Assembly: GCA_011045925.1 (NCBI GenBank)
Contig: DSBS01000042.1
Span: 1-21,135 of the forward strand
Length of the DNA stretch: 21,135 nt
Direction: 5' to 3'
DNA from: Candidatus Woesearchaeota archaeon
Lineage (GTDB): Archaea > Nanobdellota > Nanobdellia > Woesearchaeales > JASKKU01
Part shown: in pieces, positions 1 to 5,360 of the stretch
Layout: each line of letters opens with the position of its first letter
Numbering within the stretch: position 1 is the stretch's first letter
Notes under the pieces: generated by a model
Seen by the model: the letters and a program-made list of their open reading frames with translations, nothing else
Database searches by the model: none
Told to the model about the DNA's origin: nothing
Translations under genes and position numbers: made by a program

Positions 1-1170
1 AACATCTGTAGCTCCTGTTGTTGTTAATGTTAAAGCATGCGCCCCGCTCCTTGTAAGTGTTGCTGAGCCTCTTGTGAGTGTGAATGTGTTTGTCCCGGTT
101 GACACTGTCAGTCCGTTGTATGTTTTTCCTGTCAGTGTTGCTGGTATGTCAGCATCTACTAATGCCCTGAATGTAGGTGCAGCGTCTCCTCCTGCTGCTG
201 GCCCTGCGAGTATTGCATTTGCAGACTGGTCATTCCACGATGCTGTCAGTGTTCCAGCATCCGTAACCGGGCTTCCTGAGATTGAGAACTGTGCCGGCAT
301 GCTTAGCCCTACGCTAGTAACACTTCCGTCTCCTGTTCCCACAGCCACACACTGCACTCCTGTTACAGTAGCATTCATAATAGCCTGGCCTGCGGGGCAT
401 GTACCTGCAGCTGCTGCACTTAGGCTGGTTCTTGCACCCTCAGCTGTTGTAGCGCCTGTTCCACCATAGGTTACCGCGATTGTATCTCCCTGCCATTCGC
501 CAGCAGCAGTAATATTGCCTCCTGCCGCCCCAGTTCCGAGCCTAATCCCGCCCCGGGCTTCAATAGCGCTCTCAGCAATCAGACCAGCAACCTGTGCTGT
601 TCTGGGCAGGTATAAGCCATAGCTGGTAAACTGAGCAACATTATCTGTGCTATCGGATCTTATAGCAATCCTGTCACTTGTTCTGTATATTTTTGCATTG
701 GCATTCCCAAACTGAACATAAGAGGTGGTTCCGCTCCCGATCGTAAGCCCAGGGTCGGCGGTTGAAGAAATCAGGACAGCGCCTGTAAACCTGCCTGTTC
801 CGGTAACATCAAGGTTGTAGTCTGGCGAAGCCTGCCCAACGCCGAGCCTGGATTCTGAGCTGTCCCAGTGAAAGCCAGCACTATAAGTCAGGTTTGATGA
901 GTCAAGCCAGTATGCAACCTTGCCAGCTGAGCCAGAACCGCCGAACCCACTTCCAGAAACAGAATCAACATAATCCTTGGTAGCAGCGTCGCTTCCAAGC
1001 GAAGGAGTGCTGAGGTTTGCAATCCTGAAATTCTTCATGTTAAGAGTCCCGTTTATGTTAAGAGCATCAATAGGGTAGATTGTTCCAATCTCATACAAGT
1101 CAGTAGCAAGGGCAAAACAGGCAAAAAAAATAACCAAAACAGTACCCAGAACTCGCTTAAGCAGCCTCAT
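1..1170 (-). CDS. Phage-tail-fibre-like exported surface protein (partial, 3' end off the window)
   Basis: Reading the minus strand from the ATG at 1170 gives an open frame of 390 codons with no stop up to the left edge, so the C-terminus is missing. Residues 1-23 look like a signal peptide: MRLLKR followed by a hydrophobic stretch ending CFALAT. Next comes a segment typical of phage tail fibres (LNMKNFRIANL, then DAATKDYVDS), a low-complexity Gly/Ser linker, a segment with LGVGQASPDYNLDVTGTG, the tail-fibre motif VTYGGTGATTAEGARTSL, and a long Thr/Ser/Ala/Gly-rich repeat-like region (SVTSVGLSMP, ALVDADIPATLTG). Inference: a long fibrous protein displayed outside the cell, possibly for attachment. 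It ends a same-strand run of three surface-protein genes but has its own TATA-like box at 1191-1202. A GAGG element lies 9 nt upstream of the start. Not an obvious provirus, since no capsid, terminase or portal gene is nearby. The exact ligand cannot be told. Confidence 0.82.
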   Translation of the reverse strand, partial: MRLLKRVLGTVLVIFFACFALATDLYEIGTIYPIDALNINGTLNMKNFRIANLSTPSLGSDAATKDYVDSVSGSGFGGSGSAGKVAYWLDSSNLTYSAGFHWDSSESRLGVGQASPDYNLDVTGTGRFTGAVLISSTADPGLTIGSGTTSYVQFGNANAKIYRTSDRIAIRSDSTDNVAQFTSYGLYLPRTAQVAGLIAESAIEARGGIRLGTGAAGGNITAAGEWQGDTIAVTYGGTGATTAEGARTSLSAAAAGTCPAGQAIMNATVTGVQCVAVGTGDGSVTSVGLSMPAQFSISGSPVTDAGTLTASWNDQSANAILAGPAAGGDAAPTFRALVDADIPATLTGKTYNGLTVSTGTNTFTLTRGSATLTRSGAHALTLTTTGATDV

Positions 1171-1190
1171 ACCCTTTTTCCTCTTTTAAG

Positions 1191-1202
1191 CCTTTTTAAA
1201 TC
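1191..1202 (-). promoter_or_regulatory. TATA-like box for the tail-fibre-like gene starting at 1170
   Basis: On the minus strand this reads GATTTAAAAAGG. Its centre is about 27 nt upstream of the ATG at 1170, the usual archaeal TATA-to-transcription-start distance, which would give a leaderless or very short-leader mRNA. It lies between this gene and the stop of the upstream gene at 1215. Confidence 0.5.
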
Positions 1203-1214
1203 TTTCTTTTTTGC

Positions 1215-2417
1215 TCAGGATTCTTTAAAAAAAGAAATCCCAAAACACATAACGCACAAGCTAATGAAAATAATAAATAAACCCATAAAAATCATTTTCT
1301 TTGTTTCCCTTAAGTTTGAGTGGTAAAGGTAAGAAGACCTCTCAAATTCATCGTATTTTAGGGTTTCGCCATCAAGATAAGCTACTTTTATGTCATTATT
1401 TTCAGTAACCTTTATTGAGCTAAATATGCCAGCGTTTGCTCCCTCTACGAAGAGCACTTCCTCAAAAGCGTTCGCGTCATCAGATTTAAGCACAAAAAGT
1501 CCCTCTTTTCTTCTGTTGAACGAGACGTAAATCCCTTCTTCGCTAGCATCAGTTGATATCCTTGACTCATAACCATCAGCAATCTTTTTAGGCACTTCAT
1601 CTTCAAAAAAAGAGAAGTAAATCCCTTTGTCATCGTAGTTGTAAAACACAACATAAGGCCTTTCCTTGAAAATTCCAACACCCATTGCATTTGCAGTTAT
1701 ATCCCTGAATTCAGTTTTCCATTCTCCTGTTTTGGTATCATAAGAGCTAAGCCTTAGCTTAAGGTCGTCCCTGCCCCTGTGTGCGAGAAAAATCTTGCTG
1801 CCATAAGCAACGCCGGCAGTATTAACTCCTGTTTCAGTTTCAAGGAGAACAGGCTCTTCACCGGGCCTAGCCATCATAAACTTTCTTCCCTGGTCAACAT
1901 GATAAAACACATAAGGGCCTTTTCCATCCACAAAAACAACAACAGAGTAGACCCCGGTGCCTATTCCAGACACTCTAATGCTGTCGATAAGAACCTGCTC
2001 TTTTGCAGAGGTATTATAATAAAAAAGCCTATCTCTTCCAATCTGATAATTCATAAAAGAGAGGTGTACAGTATCCTTGTAATCAATATCAGCAGAAATA
2101 AAGAATCCAAGCGTTAGTTCCTTGTTAATCTGCTCTTCTTTCCAGTTTCTGCCCATCTTATAAAAATCTTTAACCGTATTCTCAGAATAAGCATGCTTAA
2201 CTCCTCCGCCTGTTCTTTCAGCGTAGTAGAAAATGTGCGGGTTGTTTTTTGAATCATAAATCAGATCAAGGAATCTTGAGGGTGCTTGCATGTCTAAGGC
2301 ATAAGACTTCCACGAGGGCAGATCGAGCTCTGCCTTATTCGCTTCAAAGAATAGAAACATGAAAACAAGTGAAACGCCCAATAGAATTAAGCCGAAGTAA
2401 ACATACCTTAAATTCAT
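1215..2417 (-). CDS. Bitopic membrane protein with a large repetitive, probably beta-propeller, ectodomain
   Basis: The 400-residue product has one hydrophobic helix near the N-terminus (about residues 7-25, FGLILLGVSLVFMFLFF) and one at the C-terminus (about 374-396, IFMGLFIIFISLCVMCFGI). Between them lie about 345 residues rich in aromatic and beta-type blocks that recur every 40-50 residues: PHIFYYAE, TVHLSFMNYQIG, GPYVFYHVD, RPYVVFYNYDDKGIYFSF, GIYVSFNRRKEGLFVL and IKVAYLDGETLKYDEF. That rhythm suggests a BNR/sialidase-like propeller, but no catalytic motif is evident and the fold is inferred from pattern only. Two anchors imply a tethered extracellular domain with both ends in the cytoplasm. 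The ATG at 2417 follows the stop of the upstream fibre-like gene after only 2 nt, so the two are probably co-transcribed. I do not recognise a named family. Confidence 0.7.
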   Translation of the reverse strand: MNLRYVYFGLILLGVSLVFMFLFFEANKAELDLPSWKSYALDMQAPSRFLDLIYDSKNNPHIFYYAERTGGGVKHAYSENTVKDFYKMGRNWKEEQINKELTLGFFISADIDYKDTVHLSFMNYQIGRDRLFYYNTSAKEQVLIDSIRVSGIGTGVYSVVVFVDGKGPYVFYHVDQGRKFMMARPGEEPVLLETETGVNTAGVAYGSKIFLAHRGRDDLKLRLSSYDTKTGEWKTEFRDITANAMGVGIFKERPYVVFYNYDDKGIYFSFFEDEVPKKIADGYESRISTDASEEGIYVSFNRRKEGLFVLKSDDANAFEEVLFVEGANAGIFSSIKVTENNDIKVAYLDGETLKYDEFERSSYLYHSNLRETKKMIFMGLFIIFISLCVMCFGISFFKES

Positions 2418-2419
2418 TT

Positions 2420-3817
2420 TTATCCAAGCATAACCAACACTTCAATAACGCCTGTTTCTTTATCCAGACTCCCCAGGGCCTTACCTACAATAGCCCCTTT
2501 GCATAAAGAAAGGCTTTCACACTTCATCGCGTGCCCCTCTTTTGATGATGTTGTAAGCAAATCGCCAGGCCTGATAAACCCGGTTTCATTTACAACCTTT
2601 GTTGGCACAATCCCGGATAATGCAAGAGGAAGCCCGTCTCTTTCCATAGCAAGCAGGTATGCAGGCTTTGTTGAGATTATTCCTGCAGCACTTGTGTCAT
2701 AGGGCTTGCTGGACTTCTTAACAGTAAGGTCCCCTGAGATTACAACAACATCACCAGGCTTAGGTGCGCCAGAGAAAAAAACATTCTCAGCGATATCTCC
2801 ACCAGCTCCCTGAACCGTTCCAAGGATATTTCCCCCAACTCTTATATCTCCCTCAACATACATCGAGTAATCTTCTGCAGGCATCCTGGCTTCTGCCTCA
2901 GCTAAGCTTGAAGTAACCCCTATATTTTTAGCATGAAGAACTTTTGTATTAAAAATATCATAATTATTCATGTCTAAATCTCCTGTAGGTGTTAAGTCTC
3001 CTGCAATGTTCCCGTAGATTGTGCCGGTAACATTTAGGTTCCCTTCCACATGAAGCCTTTGTGATGCTGTACTGCCTCCTATTGCAACATTTCCAGATGC
3101 ATCAATTCTCATTCTTTCTGAATTGCCTGTGAAGAACCCCAGAATATTAGCTGCAACCCTTTCAAGCCCCACCCCAGGGTCAGTCAGGGAAAGCTGCCTT
3201 GAAGGGCTGTATGTGCCAATCCCAACCCTGCTTGCGGTATTGTCCACATACAAAGTTGTTGCATTAACATGGTCTGTGCTCGTAATAAGCTCTACAACTG
3301 TGCCAGTATCGTTCCATCCTGAAGCGGCTCCACCAGAGCTTAGCCTTTCGCATGTAACGCTGCCGTCCTCATCAATCTCCCTGATAACATAACCTGCAGA
3401 GCACCCATCAATCATCGAAAAGTTAAAGAGAGAAGCATTATTAAAATAGCCCAAAGGTGAATAAAAGGCCAGCCTTAACAGTGAACCGCCAGAATTATCC
3501 TCAAAGTTTAGGTTTGTGCCATCAATCTGGTAGTCTTTATAATACATCCTTCCAAACTCAAGCTCAAGCCTGTTTGCAGGGTTCTGCCCAAGCATAACAT
3601 TCCATGAGCCATTCTTAACAGCATCAGTAAACGTTTCCTGCCAGATTGGAGCTGGTGCTGTGTATGTTTCATAAATCAGCACAGTTAGGTCTCCATTTAT
3701 CAGCGATCCAGAATCCTTTGCGCTGGTTCCCTGGTCAGAAAGTTGTATATATGCAGAATAGCCCACTGAAATAAAAAGCACAGAAAGCAGAATCATGAGC
3801 AAAAAGGGCTTTTTCAT
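2420..3817 (-). CDS. Exported tail-fibre-like surface protein with a C-terminal peptidase-G2/YomR-like module
   Basis: I place the start at the ATG at 3817, giving 465 residues. It begins MKKPFLLMILLSVLFISVGYSA, a signal peptide or N-terminal anchor, and an AGGAG element lies at 3827-3831. The frame stays open upstream to a TTG at 3907, but that would put about 30 hydrophilic residues before the signal. The middle carries phage-tail-fibre and adhesin signatures: RVGIGTYSP, NVAIGGSTASQRLHVEGNL, DLDMNNYDIFNTKVL, YSMYVEGDIRVGGNI. The last about 130 residues form a distinct module starting GDIAENVFF, then KPGDVVVISGD, AAGIISTKPAYLLA, PLALSGIVPTKVV, RPGDLLTTSSKEGHAMK, KGAIVGKAL and IEVLVML. From memory, this module recurs at the C-termini of surface proteins in CPR bacteria and DPANN archaea and resembles the autoproteolytic G2 domain of the SPbeta YomR protein; that link is tentative. 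It heads a three-gene surface locus. Confidence 0.75.
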   Translation of the reverse strand: MKKPFLLMILLSVLFISVGYSAYIQLSDQGTSAKDSGSLINGDLTVLIYETYTAPAPIWQETFTDAVKNGSWNVMLGQNPANRLELEFGRMYYKDYQIDGTNLNFEDNSGGSLLRLAFYSPLGYFNNASLFNFSMIDGCSAGYVIREIDEDGSVTCERLSSGGAASGWNDTGTVVELITSTDHVNATTLYVDNTASRVGIGTYSPSRQLSLTDPGVGLERVAANILGFFTGNSERMRIDASGNVAIGGSTASQRLHVEGNLNVTGTIYGNIAGDLTPTGDLDMNNYDIFNTKVLHAKNIGVTSSLAEAEARMPAEDYSMYVEGDIRVGGNILGTVQGAGGDIAENVFFSGAPKPGDVVVISGDLTVKKSSKPYDTSAAGIISTKPAYLLAMERDGLPLALSGIVPTKVVNETGFIRPGDLLTTSSKEGHAMKCESLSLCKGAIVGKALGSLDKETGVIEVLVMLG

Positions 3818-3841
3818 TATAACCTGCTCCTGGTTATTATT

Positions 3842-3853
3842 CATTTTTAAATC
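3842..3853 (-). promoter_or_regulatory. TATA-like box upstream of the tail-fibre-like gene at 3817
   Basis: On the minus strand this reads GATTTAAAAATG, about 31 nt upstream of the ATG at 3817. If used, transcription would start close to the start codon and exclude the AGGAG at 3827-3831. If that Shine-Dalgarno element is functional, the more distant box at 3919-3931 is the better promoter. The sequence does not decide between them. Confidence 0.35.
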
Positions 3854-3918
3854 TTTCGTAAATAAATGGGTTTTTTCTTTAGTGACCTTATTTATTCTTT
3901 TTCCCAAAATAAAAAGAA

Positions 3919-3931
3919 AAGCTTTTTAAAT
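3919..3931. promoter_or_regulatory. Shared, near-palindromic TATA box of the divergent rpl7ae and surface-protein transcripts
   Basis: The sequence AAGCTTTTTAAAT can act as a TATA element in both directions. Rightward, its centre at about 3926 predicts a transcription start near 3950-3953, immediately before the k-turn at 3954-3982. Leftward, it predicts a start near 3900 and a leader of about 80 nt for the gene at 3817. Position and base content support this; the start sites are inferred. Confidence 0.5.
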
Positions 3932-3953
3932 CAACCCTTACTCTCCAGATTAG

Positions 3954-3982
3954 CCTTTAATGAGGGCATCTGCCTGAAAGGG
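3954..3982 (+). promoter_or_regulatory. Predicted kink-turn (L7Ae-binding) element in the rpl7ae 5' leader
   Basis: The leader can fold into a canonical k-turn. The C-stem is CCUUU (3954-3958) pairing with AAGGG (3978-3982), including one U-G pair. A 3-nt bulge AAU (3959-3961) is followed by tandem sheared G-A pairs formed by GA (3962-3963) and GA (3976-3977). The NC-stem is GGGC (3964-3967) with GCCU (3972-3975), closed by a 4-nt loop AUCU. L7Ae is the k-turn-binding ribosomal protein and is known to bind a k-turn in its own mRNA leader in archaea such as Sulfolobus, reducing its translation. The downstream gene here is L7Ae, so autoregulation is the direct reading. Confidence 0.72.
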
Positions 3983-4009
3983 GTTTTCTGGTGCTCTTTT
4001 AGGCAAACT

Positions 4010-4016
4010 GAGGTGG
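4010..4016 (+). promoter_or_regulatory. Strong Shine-Dalgarno site of rpl7ae
   Basis: GAGGTGG lies 6 nt before the ATG at 4023. A ribosome-binding site on a leadered mRNA fits translational control by the k-turn about 30 nt upstream, in contrast to the apparently leaderless genes elsewhere in the window. Confidence 0.65.
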
Positions 4017-4022
4017 AACATA

Positions 4023-4415
4023 ATGTCAGAGGAGATAATCGATAAGGTTTTTGAAGCTGTGGAGATTGCAAAAGCCACAGGAAAAGTCAAGAAAGGAACA
4101 AATGAGGTAACCAAGCTTATTGAAAGAGGAAAGGCAAAGCTTGTGGTTTATGCAGAAAACGTAAATCCAAAAGAAATAGTTATGCACCTGCCGCTTCTTT
4201 CTAAGGAAAAGGGCGTGCTTTGTATTGGTGTCCCAACCAAAGAAGAGCTTGGCGCAGCTGCCGGGCTTGGTGTAAGCACAGCATCAATAGCTATTACCGA
4301 GCCAGGCGAGGCCAAAGCAATTATAAAGGAAATAACAGAAATGCTGGCAGAGAAAGACAAGAAGCCTGAGCCAAAGCCAGAAGAAAAGCCAGAAAAGAAG
4401 GAAACATCTGAGTGA
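4023..4415 (+). CDS. rpl7ae: Large-subunit ribosomal protein L7Ae
   Basis: The 130-residue product matches archaeal L7Ae. The RNA-binding segment KKGTNEVTKLIERGKAKLV (from about residue 22) is followed by VVYAENVNPKEIVMHLPLL, then the conserved GVPTKEELGAAAGLGVSTAS that contacts k-turn RNA. In archaea this protein binds k-turns in 23S rRNA, box C/D and H/ACA guide RNAs and, in many species, RNase P RNA. The last about 20 residues are a Lys/Pro/Glu-rich tail (KPEPKPEEKPEKKE), probably disordered and not needed for the fold. It is the first gene of a translation operon and overlaps or abuts the start of rps28e. The k-turn in its leader suggests that excess L7Ae represses its own synthesis. Confidence 0.97.
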   Translation: MSEEIIDKVFEAVEIAKATGKVKKGTNEVTKLIERGKAKLVVYAENVNPKEIVMHLPLLSKEKGVLCIGVPTKEELGAAAGLGVSTASIAITEPGEAKAIIKEITEMLAEKDKKPEPKPEEKPEKKETSE

Positions 4416-4417
4416 AA

Positions 4418-4684
4418 ATGGCACAAAACAAGCAGGAACAGGATGCAGCCAAGAAGCCAGGCGTGTATTTTGAGGATGCAGTACCAGCAAGAGTTGAAGA
4501 AATTGTAGGCAGGACTGGCATGAGGGGAGAGGCAACACAGGTGAGGGTAAAGATCCTTGCCGGAAGAGATGCGAATAAAATTATAAGAAGAAACACAAAA
4601 GGCCCAGTCAATGTCGGTGATATGCTTATGCTAAGAGATACAGAAATAGAGGCAAGGCCGCTTGGCCAGAAACGAAAGAGGTGA
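4418..4684 (+). CDS. rps28e: Small-subunit ribosomal protein S28e
   Basis: The product (88 residues from the ATG) contains the S28e core: VPARVEEIVGRTGMRGEATQ, then VRVKILAGRDANKIIRRN, KGPVNVGDMLMLRDTEIEA and a basic C-terminus PLGQKRKR. The N-terminal about 15 residues (QNKQEQDAAKKPG) extend beyond the usual short archaeal form. Two starts are possible: GTG at 4412, overlapping the rpl7ae stop as GTGA, or ATG at 4418; I list the ATG, but the GTG is closer to the upstream GAAGGA. S28e is a small OB-fold protein near the mRNA exit region of the 30S subunit. L7Ae - S28e - L24e is a conserved archaeal gene order. Confidence 0.95.
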   Translation: MAQNKQEQDAAKKPGVYFEDAVPARVEEIVGRTGMRGEATQVRVKILAGRDANKIIRRNTKGPVNVGDMLMLRDTEIEARPLGQKRKR

Positions 4685-4689
4685 TTCTT

Positions 4690-4857
4690 TTGAAATGCAC
4701 TTTTTGCAGTAAGGAAATGGAGCCAGGGACAGGCAAGGTTTTTGTTCAGAACAACGGAAAAAAGATTTTTTTCTGCTCAAATAAATGCGAAAAAAACATG
4801 CTTAAGCTTAAGAGAAATCCCTCTAAGCTGAAGTGGGCTCAAAAAAAGAAAGCTTAA
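4690..4857 (+). CDS. rpl24e: Large-subunit ribosomal protein L24e (short zinc protein)
   Basis: A 55-codon gene read directly from the sequence. Translation from TTG at 4690 gives MKCTFCSKEMEPGTGKV, then KIFFCSNKCEKNMLKLKRN and a Lys-rich C-terminus ending WAQKKKA. The zinc site is the two pairs Cys3/Cys6 and Cys29/Cys33. The length and the MKCxFC start match archaeal L24e. The start is TTG because a strong GAGGTGA (4678-4684) sits 5 nt upstream and because L24e proteins begin right at the first Cys pair; an in-frame GTG at 4681 would add three residues. It lies 5 nt after rps28e and 14 nt before ndk in the same operon. Confidence 0.93.
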   Translation: MKCTFCSKEMEPGTGKVFVQNNGKKIFFCSNKCEKNMLKLKRNPSKLKWAQKKKA

Positions 4858-4871
4858 TGTGGGTGAAATGA

Positions 4872-5354
4872 ATGATTCAGCAGACATTAGTCTTAATAAA
4901 GCCAGATGGAGTCCAGAGAGGGCTCGTAGGCAGGATTATACAGAGGTTTGAGGATGTTGGACTTAAAATGGTAGGAATGAAAATGGTCTGGGTTGACACA
5001 GAAAAGTCAAAAACCCATTATTCAGACCATGTAACAAAGACATTCTATAAGTCTCTTGAAGAGTTTATTACCTGCGGTCCTGTAGTTGCGCTTGTGATAG
5101 AAGGAGTTCAGGCAGTTGAGGTAGTAAGGAAGATAGTTGGCCCAACAGAGCCAAGGACTGCCCCGCCAGGAACCATAAGAGGCGACTTTGCCCACATGGG
5201 CGCTTCGTTTTCCAACAAAAGAGGCATTGCAGTAAAGAACTTAATTCACGCTTCAGGTACGGCTGAAGAGGCTGAAAAGGAGATTAATATATGGTTTGAC
5301 AGGATAGAGATGCATTCATACAATGTTGTTTACCAGATTCATTCAATGGGGTAG
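4872..5354 (+). CDS. ndk: Nucleoside diphosphate kinase
   Basis: The 160-residue protein starts TLVLIKPDGVQRGLVGRII, the Ndk signature. The phospho-accepting histidine is His126 in NLIHASG. The Kpn-loop region (GPTEPRTAPPGTIRGDFA) with its conserved Arg and Gly residues is present. Ndk transfers the gamma phosphate from ATP to other nucleoside diphosphates through a phosphohistidine and so supplies GTP and CTP, including GTP for the elongation factor encoded next. The ATG at 4872 has GGGTGA (4861-4866) 5 nt before it. Length is slightly above the usual 140-155, mainly because of a longer C-terminus. The gene ends 6 nt before fusA, clearly within the same operon. Confidence 0.97.
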   Translation: MIQQTLVLIKPDGVQRGLVGRIIQRFEDVGLKMVGMKMVWVDTEKSKTHYSDHVTKTFYKSLEEFITCGPVVALVIEGVQAVEVVRKIVGPTEPRTAPPGTIRGDFAHMGASFSNKRGIAVKNLIHASGTAEEAEKEINIWFDRIEMHSYNVVYQIHSMG

Positions 5355-5360
5355 ATAAAA

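Noticed and set aside
74..469. Plus-strand open frame of 131 codons
   Set aside because: It is antisense to the Thr/Ala/Gly-rich tail-fibre-like gene, whose minus-strand frame is open for 390 codons with a signal peptide and family motifs; the plus frame has only low-complexity sequence.
1..3817. Integrated virus or provirus
   Set aside because: Only fibre-like surface proteins with signal peptides are seen; there is no capsid, terminase, portal or integrase gene, and no attachment-site repeat.
3954..3982. Box C/D guide RNA (TGA and CTGA boxes)
   Set aside because: The two boxes are only about 15 nt apart with no room for guide or C'/D' elements; the geometry fits a single k-turn in a leader.
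4148..4611. Several overlapping minus-strand open frames
   Set aside because: Antisense to rpl7ae and rps28e, which are certain by sequence; no ribosome-binding site or motif supports them.
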